A stretch of DNA of 64,000 nt from Cerioporus squamosus (GCA_022592435.1 JABYQS010000012.1:186001-250000), one strand, 5' to 3'. Positions 12,901-24,157 are shown, numbered from the stretch's first letter. Numbers and translations are program-made. The notes: generated by a model not told the origin, from the letters alone.

Positions 12901-14507
12901 TGCTGCCGAAAAGCTTGCCGGGGGAGAAGGAGGGCATCTTGCTGCCCTCTGCGTCGATGTCGATGTCGTGCGGGTGGTGGCTGGACTTGGAGGTGACGCG
13001 CTTGATTCCGAGAGAGGTTGCGAGCGCTCGGATGGAGGACGTAACGGAAGCTGGCACAAAGCATGTTAGCATTGCAGGCTCAGACGCAGAGACAAAGGAA
13101 GTCCGAAACATATGAAGACTGCATAAGCGCGCTCCGTAGGTACAATGGATACTAAGACGGGAACGTAAGACGAGAGACCGGCTGGTAAAGGGACTAACAA
13201 TGCTGCATTGCTCGGGATAACAACAGGCCAATGTCGAACCGAAACTGCGTATCCCCAATCCCAATATTACTCTTATCTTGTAAGAAACTGCCCCGTGTCA
13301 TTGGGGCTTGTTTAGCTATGAGCCATTGGGCCTGTGCGGCCAAAGAATTGACCACGAGTCGTCCTAGTCCTGGTCCGCGACCCTGCCAGACTCAGACAAA
13401 GAACGGCTTTCCGGACGATATGCAACATCTCCCTCTCTGAGCCACAGCTTAATACTAAGCGTTGCCTCTCATCACGAAACGGCCCTTCAACCGCCGATGA
13501 CCTCCTGCAACCCATCACATGCACTCTCCCTCCGAATCTCGCTACATCTAAGAAACCACGTCTCCTGCAAACTGCTGGCTTGCCAGCAGGCCACGGCCCG
13601 AGTCCGCAGTTCGCAGGCTATATGGCCTCATAGATTGTGATGTTGGCGCGACGTCTTTTTGCGACTTCTGATTGGATCTGCCGCAACACAGGACTGCTCC
13701 AAGCCCGGCCTGTACCCGGCCGATGTCGCGGCAGATCCATGCCTGTCTGTCCACAGCCAACGGGTAGCCCACAGGCGCGCTCATGACATCTGGAGCTTTC
13801 ACCGGGCAAACCGGGCGAGCTGCCCGTCATTGCATCGACCGGTCGAAGCGAACGCGAGACGTTTCTTGTTCCGGAGAACAAGAACAGCTCACTGGCAGAG
13901 TCGAGATGAACACAGACTCGACATTTTCAAGCAAACGACCAAGCACCGTAACCAAATCCCAAACCGTGAACATCGAGCACTCACCCTTCGACGAATGTGT
14001 CCCAAACTCCCCACCCATCGCCGTGCGCAGACTGTCCTTGGACGACGCCGTGCCCATCGTCTCGTCCAGCTCCGCAATGTCCTCCATCACGACCTCCCAC
14101 TGCTCGCTCGGGCGCGGGATCGAGAACCGGCTCGTCAGCACGACGTCCTGCATCTCGCTGTCCAGGTCCTCGCTCTCCGCGTTCGTCGTCGCGTCGCTCG
14201 CTTGCATGCCAGCGTCGTTGCCAGCGCCGTCGCCCGCAAAGTCGAGGTTCCCAGGCATCCCTCCCGGGAGCCCGTCGGTGTCGGTGTCCATGTCCATATT
14301 CACATCTGGGTCTTCCTCCTCATCCGCGAGCGCGGCCTCGGGCGGCAGCTCCAGCGCACGCTGCTTCAGCCGCTCAATGAGCTCCGTGTTCTTCCCGTTC
14401 GCCTTAATGGAGTGGATCTTGCAGAGCTTCACGAGCTGGTCGCGCTTCAGCGAGTGCAGCGCGGGCGAGTTGAACAGTATCTGGGTCGTCGTTGTTGCGG
14501 TCGCCAT
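9973..14507 (-). CDS. SAP-domain protein with acidic and Ser/Thr-rich basic tail
   Basis: Exon 1 (13985-14507) starts MATATTTTQILFNSPALHSL and contains a SAP motif (LKRDQLVKLCKIHSIKANGK, then LIERLKQ) at about residues 18-50. SAP motifs bind A/T-rich or scaffold-attached DNA or RNA, so a nuclear role is likely. Exon 2 begins at 13050 (ASVTSSIRALATSLGIKR) and runs to 11420. It includes acidic stretches and an RRSSKRIRITEGWDVHRGQR block. Exon 3 (9973-11353) is extremely Ser/Thr/Ala-rich with basic patches and ends ENVPLATDD. Splice phases agree at both introns. Intron 1 is 934 nt because a ~600-bp repeat lies in it; intron 2 is 66 nt. Two single-base frameshifts break exons 2 and 3, at about 12572 (a G run, GGG for GGGG) and about 10427 (a C run). 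Both restore good frames if corrected, so I treat the gene as probably intact. The specific name is unknown. Confidence 0.72.
13266..13870 (+). repeat. ~600-bp dispersed repeat, copy 1 (inside SAP-gene intron 1)
   Basis: This 605-bp stretch is closely similar, in the same orientation, to 49198-49797, with long identical runs such as CGGCTTTCCGGACGATATGC. Similarity starts at ATTACTC and stops near CGAGACGTTTCTTGT. It lies wholly inside intron 1 of the minus-strand SAP gene. Both copies contain an internal inverted pair GGATCTGCCGC...GCGGCAGATCC about 50 nt apart. I see no long open frame common to both copies, no clear terminal inverted repeat and no sure target duplication. It is best described as a non-autonomous mobile element or TE remnant of unknown class. 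Confidence 0.85.
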
Positions 14508-17500
14508 CGCTGTGTCTTCTATTTCATCGGGCTTGTTTCTGTCTTCGTAGGTGTGGGTGGCGGCAGCGAGGATGGTGGTGCGTATAAGTCTAGTAGCGGT
14601 GAGAGCGTCGGGGCGGCGGAGAGGGCGGCGGCGGGATATGGTTCGGGTTCAACAGCGGAGCGCCCGATGCGTTCAACTGCAACCACGGTCACCTGACTGA
14701 CGCGTCGCGCGCAACGTTCCCACGGTATTCGGTACGGGCGCTCCGGACTCCGTGTTTTTCAGGATAGGCTGCGTAGGTGGATATCCTCCGTCACGTTCAG
14801 CAGATTTCTCGAAAGGCCACTTGCTAGATATCCCAGTGTCCGTAGAAAGACAGCAGCATACCTAAGGCATGCATCCGGATGTACACTGTGAGTAAGATAA
14901 ACCGGGGATCCATTCGAACAGTCCGATAGATATCGGCGCCTACGGCGGCTGGCCTGCCTAAAGGCGGCAGGGCCTCCGTATTGTTCGCCCCAAGGTCTTT
15001 GCTCTCCCTCCTCATCCTCATCCTCCACCACCACCTCCATTCCCTCGCTTCCAGTAGCGACATCTACATCCTTTCGTTGACCTCCAAGCCGCGACAAGGT
15101 ATGAACACAATCACCGCGCTCGCCAATAGCATATTCCGGCGGACAAGTCTTGCAGCCACCACCAAGCCACACGCCGCCTTTGTCCCCAAACCACCGAGCA
15201 ATCACCCCCTCAATGCCCCAAGGAGACACCAACTGAAAGGACATGGGGTCATACCCGCAAGATGGTACCTACCAATCCTTGGCCGCTCCGGACAAAGCGA
15301 GGTACGCACCATGCTTGGATCGGGTCCCTCACCACCGTGACCGAAGGCCCGGAACCACAACCACTTCTCGCCTCTTCTCGCTACGCCCCCGCCGTCGCTC
15401 CACTCGGCAGACAGATCGTCGGCAACGACGCGCCTCGGGCGTGCATGGCCGCTGCGAACGTAACCACCGACACGGGCGCGGTCACTGCCAGCCACCTGGA
15501 AGCCGGACTGGAGCGGCCAGCCACTTCGCATTGACAACCACCTGAGGTCAGCCACTTGGACATATCGAGGTAGTCTGCCGTGTGGACGGTGGAGTAGGGA
15601 GACGAGCGGTGAGCAGCACGTCCGCTCTGTCCTCACCCCTGCAACAGAAGTATCGACGAGTTCGAGCTCGGCCACAAACCACCCGCGAGCGACGCGGACC
15701 TGGCGAGCAATGCGTGTCAGCGACAGCCTGGACAATGTCACGAACGAACATCCTTACCTCCAATAGCGTCACTCATATCCCGGTTCCTGGAGGACCGCAA
15801 TGATGGGATCCGGGCCCGAAGTCCTTCCCGAGCGCGGAACCAGAGGGCCAGCATGCGACAGCCTCACCGCAACCCAAACCCACTTCGCATGAATCTGGCG
15901 ATAACAAGCGACTGACGATTGACGGCCGGCTCCTGGCTGGTCTGCAGGGTGAGTAATATGCATATATGCATCTGCGCTGAGCTACGTCCTCGAATCAGGT
16001 CTGGGCGTACAGCGCAAGCATTCTGGGCCGCCCGATTCGGCGACGCCGTTCAATATTGAATTTCTCGGGCCCTCGGCTGGTCAGCATCACGAACTCCGCC
16101 TGAGGAGTCCACTGGGATATGCGAAAGGATCCTTCAAGAATCAGGATGGATCTGCGGGGAAGCGAGAAATCAGACGAGCGGATGAGCGACAAGGAGCAAT
16201 GACCAGTGACCAATGACCACCCAAAGGCGCACCTGCACTTCGGCTTTTGGCACGACTCCCGAGTCCACGTCCGCACCCAACGATGCAGCTGCAAAGGTCG
16301 AGGGACCAAGTGGTAAGTACGAGGGCCCCCACACAAAGGAAGCGACTCGGAGCTGCGCGCGATCAGCCAGGTTGCACATCGGACCAGAAAGCCCACCCTT
16401 TTGGACTTCGCACCCACGAGCTGACACACCAGTAAAAGAGGAACAGCAAACGTCCAACACGACATGTCACTGTGTAAACGACTCCACGCGACCCAAGCAC
16501 ACTCCATCCGAGCAAAGGAGCACAACGACTCGGACTCAACTCGCAAGTACCCGCTTTGGACCCTCGCGGCCGTCAAGCGTCAAGAGTCAGCCCATGCCAC
16601 GCGAAAAGTCGAGTGCGGCCGACGAACGATGACACGAAGGCAGCTCGAGTCCTTCATGTTCGAACGAAAGGCACCATTTGCGATGTCGACGCGACAATCG
16701 CGACGAATATAGGCGCCAATGCAGAGGATACCGCAAGAATCGAAAAAGGGCTCAGGACGAGCCACTTGGTCTCAAGATCAGGAGGACGAGGTACCGCCCC
16801 TCCATGGTCTCGACCGTCACGACATCGCACTCACAAGAAAAACAAACAATAAGGGAGTGGCCATGCGCGAGATCGGAGGGGCAGGCGAAAGCAGATCTGC
16901 GATGATGCAGACAAGACCTCCGACGCATGGGTGGCGCATCTGGAATCTGGGTGCAGATGTGTGACCCACACCCACGTTATTCGAAGGACCCACCAGGACA
17001 AACGTGGGACGCTTCCTGTTCGTTCGTTAACCTCGCGCCTCCGGAACTTGGTGGAGAGCTCGGAATGACTCGAACGAGATATGTGCGCTTGCCAGAGATG
17101 CGGCGGATCTTGGGTACAAGGCAGCCACCGTCGTGCAACATAGCCTTTCCACGATGGCTGCTTGATGCAAAGAAAGAACGACGCAGCAAGAAGGAACATG
17201 GCGACATGCCATACTTCAACTGCATCGAAGAGTATCGGAGATGCCTTGGAAGATGGCAAACGAAGACAACGAGGGGAAGGAACGATCGATCAAGGCGCAC
17301 TCACCGCAAGCAACTCCTTCTCAGGCAAGTCCTAGCCCTTCATGCAAGACTAGACTGATGCTGCGTCATGCAACAGGCATGCTCTTGTCACGTTGATGGA
17401 AGTAACAGTCTTGCCCGTACGGAGGCCGCATCGCAAACACATGTGGGTGGCCCGAGTATGCCCAGATGTCTCAGATGAGGATTTGATAGTCAGCGACTGC

Positions 17501-18084
17501 TCCGAGGCAGACTATCCTTGCCTTTCGAGGCGGGTGGATGGACGAAGGGTGGCGAATGGAAAGTCAAACGGCGACGTACCTATGGTCCGAGCCGCTCATC
17601 ATACGTGCAGCCCACCATTATGCCCTTCGCCCATCCATCCTAAAGAATAGCCCCCCGCACGATCCTCCGAGGCGCGGTTATCGGAAGTCGGCAGCGGTGT
17701 GTCGGAGCGATCGCGTTGGACGGCGGGGCTTTGTCTTGTCCTGCCACCGTCAATGCGAGGACGATAGGAGAAAGCGCAGGCTGTCTAGGCGTAAGGGGGG
17801 CGCGGCTGTAGACGCTTGCAATTGTTTTGCGCTTTGGCACGGAGGCGTCGCATGGACAGCGTCGGGGACGAGTCGAAGCGGAAGACAAAACGACATATTG
17901 GCGGATTGCAGGACGCGGGCGGGCGAAGAGGGTCTGCGCCCACGTCGAATTGCCATTCCAGGCAGGTCTGCCAAAGGCACGCCCACGTCGCCAAACAGCG
18001 GCCCACAGAAGGAAGGCCCATCCGAGGCAATTCTGCAATCGCGTTACGTAACGGCAGCCCTCCTCTGCGTTCGACTCGCGTCCG
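14508..18084. other. 3.6-kb gene-free region between divergent promoters
   Basis: Frames of up to 193 codons occur on both strands, as expected from GC-rich DNA. None shows splice-joined neighbours, domain motifs or typical composition. The region separates the divergently transcribed SAP gene (start 14507, -) and the Clp1-like gene (start 18176, +), so it holds both promoters. No transposon ends or long repeats were seen. Confidence 0.5.
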
Positions 18085-18090
18085 TATAAA
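18085..18090 (+). promoter_or_regulatory. TATA box of the Clp1-like gene
   Basis: TATAAA at 18085-18090, in the context TCCGTATAAAGCCCCGG, lies 86 bp upstream of the chosen ATG at 18176. A pyrimidine-rich CCTCTCACC-type stretch follows, as at many fungal transcription starts. It supports choosing the ATG at 18176 over the in-frame ATGs further upstream, because those lie before the TATA box. Confidence 0.6.
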
Positions 18091-18175
18091 GCCCCGGGGC
18101 CATCCCGCCCTGGCCTCTCACCAGCCTCGCCTCCTCACATCTGCGAACTCTCCTCCGCCGCGCACATCTTCTGCC

Positions 18176-19504
18176 ATGTCCACCATGATCCAGCCCCTCG
18201 GCAAGCGTTTCCTCATGCGCAAGAGCTCGAACGCCGAGAACACCCCGCCCTCCGCCTCCGCTTACCACAAGAAGGCAGATGCCCTCGTCTCTGCCCGCGA
18301 GGCCTCCCGCAGGCGACGTGCTCGCGTCGTCAGCGGCTCCATGCCCCTCAAGGCGAAGAAGCTCCTCCAGAACGCGCAGCGACGCGTCAGCAAGGCCCAG
18401 CACGCGGCCAAGCTGCCCAAGATCGCCGCCCCTGAGACTGTCAAGGCCTCCCAGCCCGTTGAACTTGTCAACCAGACTCAAGCGACCACTACTTCCGCTC
18501 CCCTCCCCGCGCCGGCACCGGACGCGTGGCACTTCCCGCGCACCCTCCGTCGCCCGCCTCCCCCGGTGTGGCCCATTCAGCTTCGTCGCGAGAACGTCGA
18601 CGTGTGCGACCCCTCGCTTGTTGGTGTACCCATGGACTACATCATGCGCGGCCTAGAGGCTACTGGCGATGCGTATGTCTCTTCTTACAGCTCTTCCGCG
18701 CGCCGTGCTGACCCCCGCGACAGGATGTGGAACCTTGTGAAGAACGCGGAGGTCGACTCGTCCTCCATGGGCCACCGCAACGGTCTCCCCGACGAGATCA
18801 ATGTTATCATCGCCGACCACACCCGCATGCAGACCAAGTCCCTCATCCCCTCCTCGAACCCCACGCACGTCCTCGCCATCTGGGACCTCCCCGTCGCGCA
18901 CCCTGTCTACAAGAACGGCGCCGGGAACATCAACCCCGCCACCGGCCGGCGCAAGATCCACCTCGTGCCCGCGCACAACCTCGTCCTTGCCACGCACTGT
19001 GCCAAGTGGTTCCCGCTCCCCACACCCGCGGACGTCCGCCAGACCGCCGTGGCGGACGCGAACGGCGTCCCAGGCACGATGCTCAGCCTGCCCGTCGTCC
19101 CGCTCGCGGTCCCGCACCCCGCGTCGTTCATGTACCTCCTGCAGACGCTCTACACGCACAAGGTCTCGTGGCTGCTCGACCAGCTCGTCCCCGTGCCGAA
19201 GCCGACGGTCGTCTTCCCGACGCGCGAGAACCCGCAGCCGCGCAACCCGCACTACATCCTTGAGACGGGCCGCCGCGTCGCCGCGCGCTTCACCCCGCAC
19301 GCGATCGTGGGTATGCTCGCGACCGTCATCGGCCTGTGGCAGAACGCGATCTACCTCGGGTGCGCGGACCGCAGGCTGTGGATCGGCATCGACTGGAGCT
19401 ACGACATGCTCCTCACGGGCCTCGCGATGAGCCTCGGGCGCCCCGAGATGGTGCCCCGCCCCGCGCCGCAGGTGCAGTGGCCCGTCAACGCCGCCAAGGC
19501 GTGA
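18176..19504 (+). CDS. Clp1 (clampless1)-like protein, intronless, 442 aa
   Basis: A single open frame. The start MSTMIQPLGKRFLMRKSSNA is chosen because the TATA box lies 86 bp upstream, although the frame stays open for another 120 codons. A basic N-terminal third (residues 10-100, many Lys/Arg/Ala) is followed by a conserved-looking globular part. It contains PTHVLAIWDLPVAHPVY, NPATGRRKIHLVPAHNLVL, ATHCAKWFPLP and, near the C-terminus, ADRRLWIGIDWSYDMLLTG. The pattern resembles Clp1-type proteins, which in Coprinopsis and Ustilago act downstream of the mating-type genes in clamp formation and dikaryon growth. This assignment is from memory of the family and is tentative. A second related gene is at 29369-30455 (shared order: ...LVPAHNLVLATH / LPIDATLFSTKF, then PLAVPHPAS / PLYVPHPPS). 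No frameshift. GC-rich third positions suggest good expression. Confidence 0.6.
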   Translation: MSTMIQPLGKRFLMRKSSNAENTPPSASAYHKKADALVSAREASRRRRARVVSGSMPLKAKKLLQNAQRRVSKAQHAAKLPKIAAPETVKASQPVELVNQTQATTTSAPLPAPAPDAWHFPRTLRRPPPPVWPIQLRRENVDVCDPSLVGVPMDYIMRGLEATGDAYVSSYSSSARRADPRDRMWNLVKNAEVDSSSMGHRNGLPDEINVIIADHTRMQTKSLIPSSNPTHVLAIWDLPVAHPVYKNGAGNINPATGRRKIHLVPAHNLVLATHCAKWFPLPTPADVRQTAVADANGVPGTMLSLPVVPLAVPHPASFMYLLQTLYTHKVSWLLDQLVPVPKPTVVFPTRENPQPRNPHYILETGRRVAARFTPHAIVGMLATVIGLWQNAIYLGCADRRLWIGIDWSYDMLLTGLAMSLGRPEMVPRPAPQVQWPVNAAKA

Positions 19505-20538
19505 GCCTCGCCTCCGCGGTTCTGCCTCGTGATTGACACTTGTCTCGTCTCCTCCCTTTCTGTTCTGTTTTTGGTTTGCGGTGACTCGCGCGTGCGGCGC
19601 TCTCCTTTTTTTCTTCGTTCATATTGACTACCCCGACTACCTTGGCACGACTAACCATCACATATGCCACCCTGCCAGCTCATTATATGCACATATCACA
19701 CACCGTATGCCGTCCTCTATGCCCCTCTATGCTCTCGTCCTCCATCCTGATTCCTCTCGTTGCATCATCACCATCATCAGCCGCCGCCGCCGCCCGCTCC
19801 GCACCATATCTTTATTACCCTTCTCGCTGTTCCATTTTAACCCACGATTAAGTCTCGTCTCGTCTCGTCTCCGGGGTCGTATTTAGGCGCAGAAGAACAA
19901 GAAACCAAGTAGTACTGTACACATTGTAGTAAGTTGGAGCGCATCCATCCGAATCCTTAGTTGTAGATTATCGAATGCCATCTGTTCGTCATCATCGAAC
20001 CTTGGAGTGTGTGTGCTTGTAAGATGGCCCGCACTACGACAGACATCAGTACAGGTACTTATAGTATCACTATCAGCAGTTCAAGTACTATCTGTAAGCC
20101 TTCTAACTGCTACTTACTCGTACTTATCGCCCATTTACTCACAACGGCCTTGAGGGCGCCTAAACGGTTGACCTCTTGCGAAGTCATTCACTAAGTAGTA
20201 CTTACTGGGCTTCCATCATGGCCTCCTTCTCTCTGTCGTCAATAGTCTCGTCAATTGTCTGTCTATGGGAGGCAACCTCGATCCGAGTTCTCCTCGTCCC
20301 GGCTGGCACAACCGACGTTGAGTCAGAGCAGTCATAAGTATTTCAACATCATCAGATTCACAGCCCGGCAACGAGTCGCCAAAGAGCCAAGTTCTGAAGC
20401 TTTCCCTTCCCCCAAGTTCCACACCGCCACGACTCAACATCTAGGTCTCAGGCTGGCTTTCTCTAACGCAAGGTCAAGCAAAACAACTTCTGGGTTCTAC
20501 GCTGCCACGTCCAACGAGATTGGGCAGTACAGTACAGT
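19505..20538. other. 3' flank of the Clp1-like gene, no gene seen
   Basis: About 1 kb with T- and C-rich stretches after the stop codon, probably 3' UTR, followed by short unremarkable frames. It ends at the terminal-inverted-repeat elements. Confidence 0.5.
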
Positions 20539-20797
20539 ACTGATCAGACGTTAGCGGCGGGGGTTCTGGGCTGTGACACCTCCGGTCCATAGCGGCGGGG
20601 CGGCGGAGGGCCCGGTGACACGTGACAGGAGGGCAAACGGCGGCGGAGCCGCCCGCAAAAATGCCATATATGGTGTTTTGATGCCGGAGATGGGTCCGTC
20701 ACAAGCGGCGGGGCCCCCGGTGACCTGTGACCGGGCCCAGAAATAGCGGCAGCGGAGGGCCTTGTGACGCGTGACGCACCGCTAACGTCTGATCAGT
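20539..20797. mobile_element. MITE-like element 1 (259 bp, 19-bp terminal inverted repeats)
   Basis: The left end ACTGATCAGACGTTAGCGG (20539-20557) is perfectly inverted at the right end, CCGCTAACGTCTGATCAGT (20779-20797). ACAGT precedes the left end and follows the right end, a likely 5-bp target duplication. The interior has no frame and is rich in GCGGCGGGG and in repeated GTGAC-NN-GTGAC motifs (for example GGTGACCTGTGACC and GTGACACGTGAC). This fits a non-autonomous DNA transposon. Element 2 begins within 3 bp of its right end. Confidence 0.8.
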
Positions 20798-20799
20798 AC

Positions 20800-21051
20800 A
20801 GTACTGTAGAGTTTCGACCGATGCGGTGCATCACAGGTCACAGGGACCTCCGCCGCACCGCATCGTGCTGTAGGTCACAGGTCACGGCCCCTTTGGAGCC
20901 CCCATTTTCGCGTTTTGGCTCGGTTTTCGGGCATTTAGCAGGCCAAATCAGGCAAATTTTGGGCGCCTCCGCTCCGCTCCGGCAACTGCAGGCGGTTACA
21001 GGTCACACCCCGCTGGGGCCTGCACCGCATCGGTCGAAACTCTACAGTACT
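20800..21051. mobile_element. MITE-like element 2 (252 bp, ~31-bp terminal inverted repeats)
   Basis: The left end begins AGTACTGTAGAGTTTCGACC, and the 31-bp sequence at 20800-20830 is perfectly inverted at 21021-21051. The outer AGTACT could instead be a palindromic target duplication around a core of 20806-21045. The interior holds CACAGGTCACAGG-type motifs related to those in element 1, and no frame. It abuts element 1, so one probably inserted beside or into the end of the other. Confidence 0.82.
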
Positions 21052-21143
21052 ATTGGTGTCTTGACTAGGCTAGACGGACAGTGCGCATGGGGTTCAACGT
21101 CGGTTGCTCAGTCTGATGTGCCGGTACGTCTGAATAGCTTGGT

Positions 21144-21177
21144 GTCCGAGTCCAAGTCTGAGTCTGAGTCCGAGTCC
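21144..21177 (+). repeat. Short (GAGTCY)n microsatellite
   Basis: About five imperfect units of a hexamer reading TCCGAG / TCTGAG in tandem. A further CCGAGTCC lies about 25 bp downstream. No function is inferred. Confidence 0.6.
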
Positions 21178-21593
21178 TAAGCCATCATGAGCACCGTGTC
21201 CGAGTCCATACTGCCCACTCGCAGAACTGGATAGATGGCTCCTCCGAGTCGAAAGCTGGATGGCGCCGAACACTCACTGTATTGAATCATAAATTCTGCA
21301 AAATTGTGACACGACATTTAGCAACTAGAACAAGAAATGGTGAGTGCGACTGCAGGAGAGCATTGGCCATGAGAACAACTCTGCGACACTCACGAAAATA
21401 GGAGGCAAGATATCTGAGGGCGTAACACAACACTGGGCACTAGCAGCCACACAGTGTCCGTCTCCACTAAGATTCGCCTGGGCATATCTCAGTCTGTCTG
21501 TCTCAACACCTCTATCGTCCTCCTGAATAGTCAGCACGGTTGCAATCTACGCAGAAGAGTTGTGACTCACCCAATGCATTGATAGCAGGCCCA

Positions 21594-23786
21594 TCATGGC
21601 CACTTGTGCTTATGTCTGCAAGCACCGAAAGGGCACACTGGAGGGTTGCGTTTGGCATGCCTCTTCCACAATTTCTCGTGGTACCCACGACACCTGGGAT
21701 CCTGCTGTGGGAAGCTCTGTTCAAGGGCCTCCCAATGTGCGCCTGCCTGAGCATGGTCCACACCCTCCGAACACTTGGTCCAGACATCTCGACACAGCAC
21801 GGAAACTCGCCCCGTGTTACATCCCGTGCTCCAAGACAACCAACTCCGGACTCAACTCCGACTGGACTCCGGTTTGTCCGTTGACTCATACTTACTTCCT
21901 CATCCTTTCGTTGTGACTCATCCTTACTACGATACTTACCCCTTACTATCCGCTCCCCTCGGACTCCGATCACCTCCGCAGTCCCGATAGTATTACCCGT
22001 TTGTATCCGCACTTGTATCCACTTGTATCCGCACTTGCCTCCATTTCCTATTGGCTACTTACTTGCTTCCGCCTTGGCACCGGACTCCGACTCCTGTCTC
22101 TACTTTTAGCTTACCCCTTTCGGACCTCCGGACTTTAGTATTTAAGCCTGCTTGTATTCTCCCTTAGACCAAACTTCTGATATCTCGTTTACTTCCCTCT
22201 TATCCTTCTCGGTATCAACAACTCAATCTATTGCCTTCTCTTCTGAAACCCGTCCGCACCTCCGTCCGGACTTCCGTCCTCCGACCTCCGACCTCCGTCT
22301 TCCGACTCTGGTCATTCGGCTTCTGACTCTCTGTTTCCCTCTCTGCTTGACTTCCTCCATCGTTGCTTACTCCGGTATAAACTCCGGAGTTCTGTTCCTT
22401 TGCAAATAGAAGACACCTTGCGTCTCCTCAGGGCGTTGGTCAATAACTTCGCCGAAGTCTTCACCTCCGCGCTGCCTTCGGACTTCGGTCTTCGGACTTC
22501 CTTCCGGAGTTGACTTGGCACGCACAGTCCTAACACCCCGAGACACCGTGTGCGTTCTGTAGAACGTGCTCCTGCTCGACATATGGGCTACAGAACGTCA
22601 ACCGAGCAAGCGGGAAGCCCCACTCTGCCCTTCGCACCCTCGCGTGAAGCAGAATGTCGAGGACTGGCTCGGCTTTGCCTGAGTCTGATGACGATATGGT
22701 CGAGCGGAGGGTGATGAAGGTTACGGAGGTGAGAAGCGGACAGAGGATTGGCTCTCCGACATGCTCTAACAAGCATGTGAGTTGGGGAAGCATCTTGTGC
22801 GCGAAGTCGCGGACCACAAGCTCTGCGAGGAGAGGTATGCATGCGACCAATCCGGCGAGAACAGAGTTGCTACCCTCTTCGTGTGGCCAGCGCCAGGACA
22901 CCGCACCTTGAAGCCGCAGGACAGTGACGGTGCTCAGGAGGGCTTGGCTGCCGATAGCCCGCAGCGGTGCTCCATACGGACCTCGTATTGCTGAAGCGGT
23001 AAGACGATCTTGGTATGTGATCGAGTATGTGGAATGTCCTCGTGTAGTGATAGTGGTACCGCGATTGTTCACAGTTAGGACCACGATGGTCATGTCTTCC
23101 AGGCTACTGGAGAGCGCTGCCAGGGGCTTCAAAAAGACGCCGGATGGAGTCCAAGATAATGTCAAGGCGTTGGATATGTGGACGTAGTCGCCAGAACAAC
23201 TGTTTCTCAAGCTTCGGAACCTGTCCATGGATAACCGCCATGGTTATGCTTAGAGGGAATTTTTGAGCGCGTTGAGCAAGCAAACGTCTCTGCCAGATGA
23301 GTGGGGAGACAAGACCTGTCCATAGAGCAGGTGAGTGTAGAGCGATGGTGCGCCAGCGGTGGCAGACGTGGGTTGACGTGACAAGGGAACGGGTACTGGT
23401 GGCTGAAAACTGAACCGTAGCCTGCCCGTCCTCACAAGCCCTCTCCCGCCTGACCAGATCGAAGATGTAGAGAAGGATTTCCGGGGGCAGCTTGTGAGCT
23501 GTCGAGACGAGATTGCATCGCGTGTGAATGGCCAACAGAGCGGTGTTGATGACATTGATCATGCGGTGCAGCTGGGTATTTGGAAGGTAGAATATCAACG
23601 TCCGTGTGATTCAAGACATAATAATGTGTACCATTGATGTATCGCTAGAGTAAAGACAGTTTAGCAGCGATATGCGGCTTAGTACTCTAATGTATCTCAC
23701 TTGATAGAACCCAACTCCATGGGCAGCACCTCTACGAGCTCGCGCAGCAGCTCAGTGGATCGTAGACTCGGATCGAGGGTTGCCAT
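21594..23786 (-). pseudogene. F-box protein paralog C, split by a solo LTR
   Basis: F-box proteins recruit substrates to SCF ubiquitin ligases. Exon 1 (23701-23786, STELLRELVEVLPMELGSI), a 13-nt micro-exon (23632-23644) and exon 2 (from 23571) mirror paralog A. Exon 2 has an F-box-like core (KLPPEILLYIFDLV...HVCHRWRTIALHSPALW). Compared with paralog A the leucine-rich middle part is missing: the reading goes from LAALSSSLEDMTIVVLTV almost straight to NNRGTTITTRGHSTYSITYQ. The conserved LLSTVTVLRLQGAVSWRW and LTFCSPYVEQEH blocks remain. At QNAHGV the frame is cut by a 721-bp insertion with LTR ends. The last part (DVWTKCSEGVDH ... WKRHAKRNPP ... HKHKWP) resumes beyond it and ends at 21594. Interrupted coding plus internal loss make this a pseudogene. 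Confidence 0.8.
21815..22535 (+). mobile_element. Solo LTR (721 bp) with 5-bp target-site duplication
   Basis: Begins TGTTACATCCCGTG and ends ACAGTCCTAACA, so it has the TGTTA...TAACA termini of LTR retrotransposons. CCCCG flanks it on both sides (21810-21814 and 22536-22540), a perfect 5-bp target duplication. No retrotransposon coding sequence is present, so this is a solo LTR left by recombination. A TATTTAA box at 22139-22145 followed by C/T-rich DNA suggests that the LTR is oriented on +, opposite to the F-box gene it interrupts. The 3' half is rich in TCCG/CTCCG repeats. Whether it is Copia or Gypsy cannot be decided from the LTR alone. Confidence 0.88.
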
Positions 23787-24157
23787 CTTCTCCTGAGTAA
23801 CTCCAGACAGAACAACAGATCGTTGTAGGATGCCAGCTTTGTCATCCATGTAGTGGTCCAGGAGGAAGCAGGAGAGAGACCGTCGATGTGGGCTGCACAA
23901 ATTGACGCCTCAATTCGAACGCCGTTGGGACCTTTGATCTCCGACATCAACCTGCTGAAGGGGAAATCGAGTTTACTCCGGAAGCTCATGTTGACAGTAA
24001 GTACTATGCTAGTTCGATTCGAATTACCGCCTTCCTATCTGCCTGAAACACTGCGGCCCATGGTCAAGGACATCTGCAAGGCTCGACGACACCACACTCG
24101 CTCATCTGCCATTACTCCGACCCTTCAAGCTTCAAGCTTCACAACTGCCGATGCCTG

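Noticed and set aside
13266..13870. The ~600-bp repeat as a solo LTR
   Set aside because: No TG...CA termini or target duplication could be placed at the limits of similarity in either copy.
13659..14696. 345-codon + strand frame covering the repeat and the SAP exon as a transposon ORF
   Set aside because: It spans non-homologous parts (repeat plus antisense of the SAP exon) and is not open in the second repeat copy.
18653..19300. 215-codon minus-strand frame and long alternative + frames inside the Clp1-like gene
   Set aside because: Shadow frames of a GC-rich coding region (Arg/Asp/Gly repeats); no independent support.
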